Below are positions 10,581 through 22,356 of a DNA stretch of 64,000 bases, one piece after another (within the stretch, counting starts at the first letter, position 1; the number at the start of each line of letters is the position of its first letter). The translations under genes and the position numbers were made by a program. Below the pieces are notes generated by a model that saw nothing but the letters and a program-made list of their open reading frames with translations, was not told the DNA's origin and made no database searches. The stretch is taken from the NCBI GenBank assembly GCA_958299035.1, contig CATQJL010000112.1, positions 57,016,823 to 57,080,822 of the forward strand. Reading direction: 5' to 3'. The stretch comes from Cylicocyclus nassatus (lineage: Eukaryota > Nematoda > Chromadorea > Rhabditida > Strongylidae).

Positions 10581-11544
10581 GTAAATCTATGCTGGAGCCT
10601 GCTCTCATAATTGGTTCCCGAAGCTCGGTAGAAGACGCGGAAGCAGAGAATGTCGCGGATTGGGCCCCCAGCTCCCAACGTCAGTGGTACAATGGCTCTC
10701 CTGCATCGGCGAGGGGAGCCAGGGGTCGCTCCGTGAAATAATGGAACGTATCATGTGGTGGCTACCTGTGAGAAATGCTATATGCGCCTGCCACAGGGAC
10801 ACTCCATGCACACGTAGAGGCCCTTGCCACCAGCCTGTTTAGCAGTTACTCGGCACTTGCGATCCAAACTATCCTCCCAACTATCGACAGTTGGGGCGTG
10901 CGCATATAATCAGGGCACGTAACTAGTATTGTGCCAGCCTTGATAGATGGATTGTACTAGGCGTGATTATAAATACACAACAATAATGATGACATAAGGT
11001 ATCCCCGGAGCCACAGCCGAGCTGTGGCCCACCGCTCCAAACAAATCACACGAGTAAATGCCCACCATTTAACCAGAACTGATCCCTAAACTCAAACACA
11101 ATGGGGTGGAGCACAACCAGCCAAGATCTTAACATCCCTAGGGGTCAGCAGTATCGAAAACCCCCCGAGGCGGTGTCGCCGGCATGTGCCAGGCGCGAGC
11201 GCGCTCGGGTTTACCTCGTGGCGCGGGGTGCCAGTCCTCCGTGGCGTAGTTGGAATTGAAGCATAAGTTGGGGTGGCGCTGGATCGATCGATGACGAGTG
11301 ACGATTGGAGCCCGACCGCTCACTGTGACGGCAGCTGCGAAGACTGAGTACGTGACTTATGCGAAAGCTGCTCAGGTAAGAGAGGTGAGAGGCGGGACAG
11401 CGCGAGGACGGCGTTTCAGGATCCCTTCGCACCGCGGCGGCGCCTCCTTTGAAGGAAGTCGCGAATCCGCAACAGAGAATAATTAACAATCAAAAATGTG
11501 CACAACTCTTTGAAACAAACCGTATAAGGAGCAATGGTAGCGTT
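10581..11544. other. unassigned sequence, locally GC-rich
   Basis: Several overlapping short open frames occur on both strands around 10600-10840 and 11140-11490. None shows a recognisable domain or convincing splice sites. It may be decayed mobile DNA. Confidence 0.4.
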
Positions 11545-11786
11545 AGGCCTAAGGCATACTTCACGCGATTCCAGTCGCTGTGCGATCTGACACTGCAGTG
11601 ACCCTTCGTAACCGGTCGTTAGCGCGCTTTGCATGGGTCAGTCTTAAAGCTTTTGCTATAACTTATGGTAGCTACGCGTCTATGCACTTAGGACCCACAC
11701 ACGATTGATCTGTAAATATCTGGCAAACTGCCAAGTCGCGTGGATGTAGCGATTTGACGAAATCGCGCGAGGTATGCCTTAGGCCT
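11545..11786. mobile_element. TIR MITE (GGCCTAAGGCATAC family)
   Basis: GGCCTAAGGCATACTTCACG on the left is matched in inverse orientation by CGCGAGGTATGCCTTAGGCC on the right. The element is about 240 bp without an ORF. A single end of the same family is present at 59986-60080. Confidence 0.7.
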
Positions 11787-14700
11787 TAGTGATGTTTCGG
11801 TGGCATGCATCACATTTCATCGTTCGTCCCTCTCTGGCAACCAGAGGTTCAAGCCAATTCAAAGAAATTGAACTACTAATACTTGTTAAAAGTGCCGTGA
11901 CACAAGATATGACTGTTGTAAACGAATTTCAATGCACATATATAGAATATTATTCTATGCTTGCGCACTACTAACGTAAGAAAACGAGAGACATAAAAAA
12001 GACATCGGATACAGGGCTCAGCAGAGGTGGCGCTTTTACACGTTAGACATCGTTTTTAAGGGGGATGCAAAGTTTTCAAGGGGACCGGTAAATTCCACCC
12101 AGATATCTGACAAGATATTAAAAATCACAACTTTAACAATTCTTCTTAGCAAGCCCGAATTCAAAGGTCTAACATAATTTTATGTTGCAGGTAAATTAGC
12201 ATATTACAACCACACAGTCTACAAAGCTGTGAGCACACGATTTCAATGTGTAACCCCAATTTCCACGAACAAAAACATAAACAATCGGTTTGTTTTCAAC
12301 GAGTGAGCAATGTTGAGCCACCAAATTTGGTATGTACATCCGCGGCGATGCCGAAAGAAAAGCACGAAGAATTGTGGAAAAATTATGTGAACGAGAGGAG
12401 CTGTAAGCGTTTTTCGATTTTAGGTTGCTCCCGCGCAACCTGGGAGCACCTTGAGGTTGCGCGGATCCAGAAAAAATCGTAAATCTTCACAGTTCTCCTT
12501 CATCTTCACATAACTTTTCAGATTTTTACATAAATCTATTCCTTAGATTGAGCTCTACATATAAAGGCCCACCTTGACCCAAGTTTCGTCCCCTATTCTT
12601 TGTTACTGGTATTGAAGATATAAAAACAGCCTTTTTTCCGCATTTCGCTCTTGAGGTTTGATGTAGTCCTGTCTTTTCTTCACTTCACTTCACTTTTTCT
12701 CTTTGCATATCCTTAGAGCTTCTACAAACGCTACAAAAGCTATAACGTAATTTTCTGCATCAAAGGGGAGTCGTTTTTGAGTTTCTCATTTGCCACCTCG
12801 AGCTGGGCCCTGACCGGATAATATGTGAAACCAAGAGCATCTTCTCGGCTTTTTAGCAACATACCGCTGCCACTAAAGCTTCTAATTGCAAGTGCCTTTC
12901 TTGCTGCTAAAAAGGCATTTTTTGTCATAACAGTATTTCCCCTAATTTCGAAGAGTGTAAGCTTACTTTGATATTACTTTGATAGTCTTAGAGAAATTAT
13001 GTATTGAAGGCACATTGGATTCTCTTTAATCAAAAACTCTGATCTCTTCCCATTTCTAGCTGTTTTTAAGGATGCATGTTATAAAGTAGTAGGATAAATT
13101 TGCCGCAGAACGCAAAACATGTCTAACTTCCCAACGGACATGGTATATGTAGATTACTTCATGGCCATCGGCGGCTCAAACGGCTGACTTTCTACATCTT
13201 GGAAAGAAATATAAATGACATCTCTATTCGTCTCTCATTTTATTTATTGTAGAAATGGCAAAAAATAAATTGAGGTTTAATTATTGTCATTTCTGCAATA
13301 AGTAAACATCAATTTTAATCTGAGAAAAAAACTAAAACTGTTAAATGAAATTCGAAGAGCGGAGATAAATCAGTGAAAAAGTAAGTTTTGTTCCGGTTTT
13401 TGTGAAGTTGAGATTAATCGAGACAATTTTGAACTTAACAACAGTATATAAGATGTACTGCATTCGCAACAATTACTTGCTTTTCTGGATTGTTTCACAA
13501 CTGTAATGCCACTTGCTTTTGTCGCTAATGAAAGACGTAGTTTGCAAATAATCTAGTTTATAGCTACTTGAAAAAACTTCAGCTTTTGAGTGATAAATTG
13601 TCTCTTTTTAATCTCATGAGATCATCCTGAGTTCTCTAAAGAGTAGCGGGTTTTCCATAATCCCTTCATATAAGATGTTGATAAGTCAGCTAGTGGTTCA
13701 AGAGCGCTAGAAAACAGTGCCTAGTTTTCAAGCGTATGGTCGTAGAGTTCACCTCTGTTCGTCCATGATTCTGGACCTTTATTTTGGCTAAATCGCAGAA
13801 CTAAACAACTAATCTAAAACCGTCAAGAAACATTTGGCTTCCAGCACTTACATCGGACTTATGTGAGTTTGACTGCTAACAAACGAAAGCAAAAAACATG
13901 ATTTCACTGTTTGGACATAGTTCTCTCACATTCAGCGTATACAGTTCGCGAAATTAACCAAGTCAGAAAATTCAAACTTGCAGTAGCAGAATCTCGCCGC
14001 CATCCCTGCTGCTCATGACTCTCATACCCCTGATATGTACAGCCATGAATCCGGTAACCTTCACTCTGAGCTACATAAGACAACAATAACAAGGTTTTTG
14101 TGTATCGATCCGTGGAAATAAAGATGGTTTCCCGACCTTTCTCATACTGTAAATGAGTTGAGATTGCGAAGGCTTTCAAAGTAAAGACGAAAACCTGCAC
14201 TTCAATTATGCGCTAGAGTCGTGCACAGTATGGTGGTTTATTTAAGAGTATTGAGTCGGCGTCGTTGTCAGTGCTTAGTCGTCTCAAGACGAGCAGATTG
14301 ATATACTGATTAATAATGTTCGGAGTTTCACCGGAAATCCGGGAGATCCATGACCAGAGCAGAATACTTCACCGATCTGCTCCTCAAGCTCTGCTAGTGA
14401 AATATGTAACTGTAACTGTTTGAAGTCAGAAATGTGGTAGTAGCACCAACCAGCCGAACAAGGTAACCAGCACTCGAAACAATTTCCTTCTTGCCGCAGG
14501 TGCCTCTAGCAAATGCATGGAAAGATTCCTAGAGCAGAAGTGCTTCACATGTTTTATAGCCTAATACGAATACTTTTGCAGTTATGAATTGCACCGTAAT
14601 AATTTAGCTTTAACATTTTTACGACCTACTCGTTCACCACTACGGCACTGCCTTCTCTTCTTTAGCTCACTGCTGTCTCTAACAACATAGTGTTTGCAAC

Positions 14701-14821
14701 AGGGCAAGACGTTTCTGTCATTTTTATTACCTGAAGTGGGTGAAAAATAAAATGAACAAGGCGATAACGTTGCGACGATCGTACAAAATTTTTAGTGGAA
14801 AATTTTCTCAATGCAAGACAT
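11787..14821. other. long gene-poor stretch
   Basis: AT-rich with only short open frames. A possible isolated first exon occurs at 12348-12402, and a small imperfect inverted repeat at about 13250-13310. Nothing else is recognised. Confidence 0.5.
12348..12402 (+). CDS. possible isolated first exon
   Basis: An ATG opens an 18-codon frame (MPKEKHEELWKNYVNERS) that ends exactly at a strong donor, GTAAGC. The composition is coding-like, but I found no second exon in phase downstream, so this may be a gene fragment or chance. Confidence 0.2.
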
Positions 14822-15364
14822 TCATACAACCGTACAAGAATATGTTTTGGTATTCGATTCAGTGATTGTCTTCGAAGTATGGCGGGTTGGCAGTGTGAGA
14901 GGCGTAGACGGTTTACTGAGGGGGTGATATGTTCGAGGTGGTTGGGGGATTGGCGGGAAGGTCTGATATAGCTGGTTAGTTATTCCAGAAACATGCGTCG
15001 AAGGATAGCCTGCCCTGCTGGGGCAAAGAAGTGTGTGATGATCTCGGCCACACGTGGAACAGTAAACGCTATTCTTACGCTTAGACCTCAAACACTTCCG
15101 GAACAGATTGAGTACCGCCATCTCTACTGCTCGAATCATGAGGTGATGACTGAATCCGGACCAGAAACCGTCATGATGTTGCGGAGAGTAAACTGCGTTC
15201 GTAGAATGGTTAGTGTTGAGATTTAGTAATGTCGAACTATGCGACATGGCTGCATCAACGGCGTTGTGCAAGTGATCCAGATTTATGTCGAAAGAATCAA
15301 TGGCCATTTGTATAGCATGGAAAGGCTCGTCTCCGAGTAGAGCGATAAAGTCGAGGAACATCAC
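14822..15364 (-). pseudogene. BEL/Pao-like gag fragment with zinc knuckle
   Basis: A 180-residue open frame contains CSTCGRDHHTLLC, a C-x2-C-x3-H-x4-C knuckle of the kind seen in BEL/Pao retrotransposon Gag proteins, followed by a Pro/Thr/Ser-rich region. The first part is predicted alpha-helical with no obvious domain. No protease, reverse transcriptase or LTR was found next to it, so it is most likely an isolated remnant or a domesticated gag-like gene. Assignment rests on the single knuckle motif. Confidence 0.4.
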
Positions 15365-17463
15365 CGCTGGTTTACATCTGTGTGCTTTATATGCACTTTC
15401 GATATCAATCGCTTCTGCTGCTTCCCTTTTTCAATTTGTACTTTTTTGCACTATGCACTTAAGCAGTCTCCAGACGTCTTTTTGTGAATTATTCGTTTTA
15501 CTATGTACAGCTACGTAATAAGGGTTTTGCTAAGGTACTATTGAGCAGCTAATAGATTTTAAAACATTAGCGTCTCTCACAAGGGGAGGATACTTGGTCG
15601 AAGTAGCTTCTCCATATGTGATGTATAATTCTCTGGAACATAAAACGCTGTTTCCAAATCTGCTTTCCTCATCTGCAAAGCGCTTTTGGGACGTGAGTTC
15701 TGGGAATTTTTTGAGGTAAAAATAAAAATACAATAGTTTGGCTAAGATAAAAACAGTGTTGCGATCTTTTCGGCGCTTGAAAGGAATAATGACGCATGAG
15801 TATATTATATTGAATTAATTAATTAATTATTATATTAAAGGTGTTAAAGGTATTTATTGCATGAAAGCCCCTAGTATTAATCCTGGCCCCATATGAGCTC
15901 ACAGACTAAAGTTTTGAATGATTTTATTGTAACCACACTTTCAAATTTTTGCATGAAAAAATTCTCATTACTCTCCTCCCAGAAGCACCTTGCAGTAAGG
16001 AAAGCAGATTTGAAGACAGCGATTTATGCTCTATAAGATAATGTACATTCCATATGGAAACTCCACTTCGACCAAGTCCTTTCTGTCAGAAAAAGGCTGT
16101 TGAACCTTCCGGACTAAGATGTGATGTTCCTTTTCTAAAAGAATTTTTCCAAAATCTCTTAACTGCTAGCAGAAAAATCTGTTGCGATTATTCTCGTGGG
16201 ATTGGCTACGGAACTATACAACTATTTGGAAGCGCTGCTGAATCAAAATTTTTAGTGTCCTTTTATAGTATAACACTCAAACTGAACGTGTTCTATCGAT
16301 AAGAAAGTGCAACAATGAACCGATATAATTAGCCACTATATAGACCACTTTTTGCTTGAACCAAGCATTTTTATCTTGTTGCAGAGTTTGCAAAAAGAGG
16401 AGCAATCGCCTGCACTCTAAGATTTTTGTGTTTCGTGTGTTGACTTTTCTTCAAATGCGAGGCTGTTTCAAGATAACGCGATCATAATGTGTTAGGACGC
16501 TTATGGCATTGATGGGAATTAGCCTTCACACAAAATGGATGGCCGATGTTTTTTCCCTGATCCATAACCGAGAAATCTTTCGGCACCCTCTCCGCTAACG
16601 TTCAAAGCTGCCGTCATGGACAGAGTCCCGTTTCCTTACTATTAGTGCCAATAAACTCCCAGACGCTTGTGTGACCATAATCGAGATTTGCTTGTACAGG
16701 ACTCATACACGATTCATTATACGCAAAGACTAAGCGCCGTTGCGTCTGGCAAGGATACTTCGTGCTTGGGAGGGACACAGATGGTAAGAGAAGCGAAAGA
16801 GCGCTCGAGAAAGCCGCAGATGTATCCGCAGTTTCTGCGTGCTATGAATCGCCTATAACCGCATTAGTCAAAGTTTGGGTCACCCAGTAACGAATAAAAA
16901 CATCCTGAAGTTCAATAGGTGGGAAGTGGAATTTCCACAGGCTACGTAAAATGGATGGATGTTACATCATTATTATATTCTACATTCACAAAACTCCGCA
17001 GCAAATTTCGATATGACTGGCGCTTTTGAAAAGTTGGTAAAGCCGTCAGGATAATGTGTCCCAGGACCGAGGAATATTTTCTGGAAAAGAACTTTCCTCT
17101 TTTTGCCTGTTTTGTACTAAAACTTGTTGTTTCAACATATTTTTATTGTTCAGTTTCCATCCCTGAGCTCGTGGCCCAGCCACAATTCCGCCCTTCCCAT
17201 CAAGCCATCTGGCTGAGAGTTCCGCTTCCTTGGACTTTTTGATGCAACAAGAATACGCCTTTTTGTGACATGAGAGAAGGGAAAATGGCACTACTCTAAC
17301 CATTTTCGTTGGTAGGAAATAAAAATCCCGATTTTCAGTTTCTTCGCAGACAGCAGCTGGATTATGTGGCCAAATGATAATTTGCGCGCTAATCCAATCT
17401 GAGTTCATGAATTTCAAAAACATTTCATTTTTTTCATCTTCCTTTGCATTTCATTTCATTTTC
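15365..17463. other. intergenic, nothing recognised
   Basis: AT-rich, including an ATTAATTAATTAATTAT run at about 15815. Open frames are short and lack domains. An acceptor-like TTTTCAG at 17459-17465, upstream of ttc-5, may be a trans-splice site. Confidence 0.4.
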
Positions 17464-17577
17464 AGTTCAATCATTCAGCTTTCTCCAAAGAGGTGAAGCC
17501 AATTTTTAGGGGACTTGTTGTGAACGAACCCATGTACAGTTTGTGCACGACTTTTTCGACCTCATGGATCTGACGTT

Positions 17578-20174
17578 ATGGAGATTTTTGAGTCCAAGAT
17601 TGACGAGCTAGTATCGCTTCGCGATGGATACTTCGAAAAGTACCCAGATGGAACAGAGGTGGAAAGAGTGAAGATTGTCAGGGAGAAGGCTCTGCTTTTA
17701 CTTGAGGTGTGTGTTTTTGTTTTTCATTTTGTTTATCATTTTGGATTAGAGCGGGCGTACACTATATTTTATCCTTTATTCGTGATTTAATATGCATGTT
17801 GCACTGCATGCGCGCTAATCAACTTGCAAATTAGAACCTGCTCATTTATAGTGTTTTTTCCTGTTTATATATTGAGCGGAAACAGACGGTGGGATTAGCG
17901 CTGGTTATTCATGAAGAAGTTTCAACGTTTTACATCTCAAGGTAAAGATGTATATAAGTCGCTCTTAATTTGGTTGGATCCACATCTCCGATCCGGACGG
18001 GCAACTATGACACCTCTTTGGGTCTGCAAGTGTGCGCTCGCTACCGATTTTTACGCACAAGTGATTTTGGCAGTGTTGCTCTATACCGTCATCAAAATTC
18101 ACTATATCAGGATGTACCACTATCGGAGTTTCCTCGCTCTGCCGAACGCTATCTTCAGTGTGGGCGGATTCTGAACGCTTGTGTAGCGTACGACCCGCGT
18201 TGCGAAGAGTTTCTTAGCAAAGCAGTGAAACTTGGTGTGTCTAGATCAAAAGGTAAACTATTTCTCTATATGACTTCTTCCAAAATTTGCAGATCCAGAT
18301 GCTCTGGCTTGGTTAGAACTTGGAATCTGCCTTTCTAAGAAACCTGACATACAGTTTGCGATAGAATGTGTTGAGGTAGGAGTTAGCTTCCTATCAAATA
18401 GCCATGATATGCATTTTTTAGTGCAGTTTGGAACTGGAGCGTACATCACGCGCCTTGTACACACTTTCAATGCTTTTGCGAGCCAAGCTCATGAATACTT
18501 CTGATCCTGCTGAGAGAGTTGAGCTAAGGTGAAGTTTTGCACTTTTCTCGCTTGCAAAGGAAAATGGGTTAGGGTGGCTCTGTAGGATAATATACTATTT
18601 TGATGGGCATGAAACCTAAATGTGTTCTTAATCTGATTGCGGCATCAGGATGAAGTGAGTCATAGACAAGTTTGAATACATTCAAACAAGTCTCTCCGCA
18701 TAAAGGTCTTTTTACAAGTGTTACTGCGTCATTTGAGCGCTGGAAAGTTGTTCTGACAGACTTTTTCCAAGTGCGAAGTCAATTTTTGTTTATAAACGCT
18801 CATAACAGAAATGATAAAGCAGATATCAATGTGCTTTGTGCCCTTCAAGACAGTATACACCCATCACAAAAGGCCACTTTGACTAATCTTCTTTTCCTTG
18901 TTAGATGTCATCTCAACTACACACTTTTGGTAGTTAGTATAGGCACATCCGCATTATGAGTTTTTTCAGGAAGAAATCGTCACAGTTGGCACATGAGGCA
19001 GTTGGGTTAGATCCAGATTCTGGCGCGGCTCATTCTTGTCTCGGTAACTCATTGTTTCTCGAGTTTTTCAACACTGGCCAGATGGACTCCAATCTGTTGG
19101 TAAGCCTGAGCGTTATAAAGCAGCCAATTAGGGTTTATATGTAAAAAACGTGCATACTTTCGACTACGAATAGGGCATCGGCTACGAATAGGGCATCTCA
19201 AAAAAGCTATTTTGGCATACTTATTTGCAGAGTCAAGCATGCGACGAGTATCGTTTAGCTCTTCGGTGCGGGAAAGAATATCGCAACGCAGACCTGCATC
19301 TAAATGCTGGGGCTGCCTTTCGGTGCGTTTTTCAGAAGCTCTGTTGAGCCCTTTCTGAAATCCTATTTTGTAACAGTTACGAGGAGAATTATCCTGAAGC
19401 CTTGGAGCATCTCCAGCTGGCAGTGAAGTATGATCCAAGTGATGTTATTGGCTCACATAGCCGATTAGCATCACTCAACCATTTCCTTTCCAGTATCGCA
19501 GCTGGCGTTCAGAATACAGGTAAATTCTCAAACCAGTACTTCCATTTTTTCATTTCGTTTTTTCTTGAATTCTTGCAGTTCATTCCGAGATAATGAGTTG
19601 CAGGTGGCTTACGAGCAAAACGGATTGCGGAATATAAAGCAAGTCTTCCTGCCAATCTTTCTTCAGTAAACCCTTTTACTGCCAGTCGGGTTGTTACAAC
19701 TTTCAATGAGCTGAGTGCTGGAGCTAATCCTGGTGTAGCTGTCGTAGCAAGAGTTGTATCTACGATTGCACATGACGAAGGAGTTCCTGTGTATGTTTTT
19801 TCTCCCTTCTCAAAAGTTGGGGCTGTCAATCCCGTATGTGATGTTTCAGCGCCTCGATTATCATGGACGTAGAAGGCGATTGCGTGGCGCTTTGTGTATA
19901 CAATTGTGCCCAGACGTTCTCTTTTTTCGTTGGTGATACAGTCGCAGTAGCCGATCCTCATGTTATAGAAGTGAAGGTAATTGCTTTTATCACTTGCACA
20001 GACGGCATATACAATCACCTCAAATCTCTTTGCTAGGATTTGGAGTTGCCGAATTCTTCAAAGATCTCGTTCCGTTCGATCCGAGTGCCAAATCCTTCGA
20101 AGGTGTCACGAAATGGAAACCTTCCAAAACCGACACAAATGGCTCCATCACATCTGAAGATCTCTGCTTTATAA
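17578..20174 (+). CDS. ttc-5: tetratricopeptide repeat protein 5 (TTC5/STRAP) orthologue
   Basis: Ten exons: 17578-17706, 18111-18252, 18293-18375, 18422-18528, 18970-19099, 19231-19322, 19377-19519, 19604-19790, 19850-19976, 20037-20174. They join without a phase conflict to 1278 nt, 425 residues, close to the vertebrate protein. The order matches TTC5: an N-terminal helix (LVSLRDGYFE), a TPR array (for example FLSKAVKLG, ALAWLELGICL, GNSLFLEFFNTGQ, ADLHLNAGA, YEENYPEALEHLQLAVKYDP), then from about residue 290 a C-terminal OB-fold (CVALCVYNCAQTF, FVGDTVAVADP, ISFRSIRVPNP). In other animals TTC5 is a p300/JMY cofactor and recognises nascent tubulin during tubulin mRNA autoregulation; this role is carried over from the family. 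The start is the first ATG in the matching frame. Confidence 0.9.
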
Positions 20175-20413
20175 GCTTTGCAATTGTAAATTTTGTTCAG
20201 TATGAATGACTTCTAGTTATTTTACTTCCTTACAACACTAGACCAGTATCCAGAATTGGCTGTTAGAGTGCTGCAGCTTTCTTGTCTTCAGTGATTGCTA
20301 TTCCTGTATTCCCGCGCTTAAAAAAATACGATTTAGAAAAAAACCTTGGTTTTGACTGGGTTGTACCAGTGACAATAAGTGTATTGCGCTTTGCAAGTGA
20401 AAATCGAGTATAA

Positions 20414-20419
20414 AATAAA
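20414..20419 (+). terminator. AATAAA, candidate poly(A) signal of ttc-5
   Basis: First AATAAA after the ttc-5 stop, 240 bp downstream. Confidence 0.4.
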
Positions 20420-20678
20420 ACAGGGGAGAGCAACAATTCTGGAACCTAGCAGTAATTTCTGTGGAGCAATTGAGTTTTGAACATTCATAGTAGAGGCCTC
20501 GGAATTTGTTCTTTTTTGGACACGTTTATAAGTAAAATGTGAACATTCTAGAAAGTTAATGAAACTAGAACAGGAAAATTTTATGTTTCGTTAGTTTTCA
20601 TGAGAATCCAATACTGCGATTATCGACTCACAAGGGGAGTGTCAAAGTCGCAGTGGCCTTTCGACATGACATACCATT

Positions 20679-20846
20679 TGATTCAACTGGCTTAACTTGG
20701 GAAGGCGGGGCTTCGTGACCTAATTAAGGCTAGGTAATGATCCGAGAGCACTTGCGCGAGAGAGAAGCAGTTGCGTCGCGGGCGCGAGCGGCCTTGGTTA
20801 AGTCACAAAGCCCCGCCTTCTTGAAACCAAGCCAGCTGAATCAAAG
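20679..20846. mobile_element. TIR MITE (GGCGGGGCTT family)
   Basis: TTGATTCAACTGGCTTAACT plus GGAAGGCGGGGCTTCGTGAC is matched in inverse orientation by GTCACAAAGCCCCGCCTTCT and CAAGCCAGCTGAATCAAA. The element is about 168 bp. A lone end of the same family is present at 42857-42930. Confidence 0.75.
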
Positions 20847-22259
20847 GTTAGATATCATCTAAAGCAGCTTGAGACGCTGATTCCAAAACAACTTCCTTTA
20901 GCTCCAGAACCAATCTGGATCGAGATTTATGGGCATTTTAATCACCAAATTTTACATTGTTTAGAGTATACCCCGTGGTCATGGAAGTTGTTCATATGCT
21001 TCTTCAAACATTACAGGATCACATTGAGGAAGGAGTAGAATTTAATTAAGCAGTGATAAACAGTTCCATCTTGTCTAAGTCCGTTCTTTGTTTAAGTCCA
21101 AAATCCATGGACTTCGGTAGTGTTGGCTATTCTCAGCATAGTAAAACTAAATTCCCCTTAAACTAAATTCACTGACTCCCGATCCAGATTGTTCTGCAGC
21201 TAAAAAACGCTGTTTTGGAATCAGCATTTTAAGCTGTTTCAGATCAATCTTATATTGAAAGACACTGCGACTTCTGACACTTTCCTTGCCAGTTGCAGCT
21301 TCGCAGTCTCGGCTGCAAAACTTACTGTCAGCCAAGTGGCGGTCCTGGATTTTTTTTCCAAGGCGTGGGCGCGACAAAATTTTTCAGATGAAGGGCCCCG
21401 AAATTAAAAAAGCTTGTAGCTATGTCGAAAAATCTTTTTTGACAAAGTTGAGATGAATTTTTGGAAATTCAGAAAATTATTCAATTATTTTGACTAAAAA
21501 AAGTCACTTGCACAATCTTTATATAAGTGGACACCTCAAGAAATTACGTGACCCCTTCCCTTTTTGGTGGAGGGAGTGAAGCGGTTCGTCGACGGCAATA
21601 CCTCATACCTCATGCAAATGGCGTTATATTTCAAAACGAGTTTTTTATCCAAAAATTGTCTAGGCTGAGCAGATAACTAGATACACCAGCGGCGGCGGGG
21701 GAGGAGGGGGGGGGGGAAGAAAAGCGCAGTGAAAGTTTTTGTTTCAAATGACACTCCGAAAAAAATTTTGGGGTGCTTCTCGAAATTTTTACAGGCTCAC
21801 AACCCTTAGAATCTAAAATAAGGAAGCGTGACGGCAGCCATGCCTTGAAACAAATTTTTTTCACAAGGCTAATTTGAATTTTAAAAAATTTTAAAAATTA
21901 TTTACAAGAATGTACGGGTCATTTGCACATTTATAACCCATGTAAGTAGATTACAAAAATCTCGCCACCCATTCTTGGGGAAGGGGGGAGGAGGGGGAGC
22001 GCCCTCCAGTAATTAATTGATGAACTGCTGCAACTGAATTGAAGAGTCTAGTCGCCAGCCAGTGTAAAGTTTATCTCTCCTAATGATAAGCGAAACAAAT
22101 GCAAAGAGCCACGATTGTTTACGGTTCCTTTAGTTATTTGCAACATCAGCACATAAAAAAGCTGATTGTTGTAAAGGGTGGTGACCGCAGGCGGAATGTT
22201 TTGACTTGACAGCGGTGACAGAACTGCGACGGAACGTGTTTTCAACTTGAAGCGCACTC
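20847..22259. other. intergenic with two diverged direct copies and G-rich tracts
   Basis: Around 21340-21580 and 21700-22000 similar stretches recur (AAAATTTT-rich, then a purine-rich GGGGAGG tract). They look like remnants of one repeat. No gene is seen. Confidence 0.4.
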
Positions 22260-22265
22260 TATATA
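22260..22265 (+). promoter_or_regulatory. TATA box of the cuticle collagen gene
   Basis: TATAAA in TCTATATAAACTTC lies 97 bp before the collagen ATG. TATA-driven transcription is common for nematode cuticle collagens. Confidence 0.55.
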
Positions 22266-22341
22266 AACTTCTGTAAACACCGTACTGCATTCATTTGTTC
22301 ATTGTTAAAGTTCTTCTCTCACTTATCTCTACCCGGTAGAA

Positions 22342-22356
22342 TTTTTCTATTGTCAG
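22342..22356 (+). promoter_or_regulatory. acceptor-like site directly before the collagen ATG
   Basis: TTTTTCTATTGTCAG ends immediately before the start codon and looks like a trans-splice acceptor. It fixes the start at 22357. Confidence 0.5.

Noticed and set aside
11840..11870. GGTTCAAGCC resembling a tRNA B box
   Set aside because: No A box, acceptor stem or anticodon arm could be folded around it.
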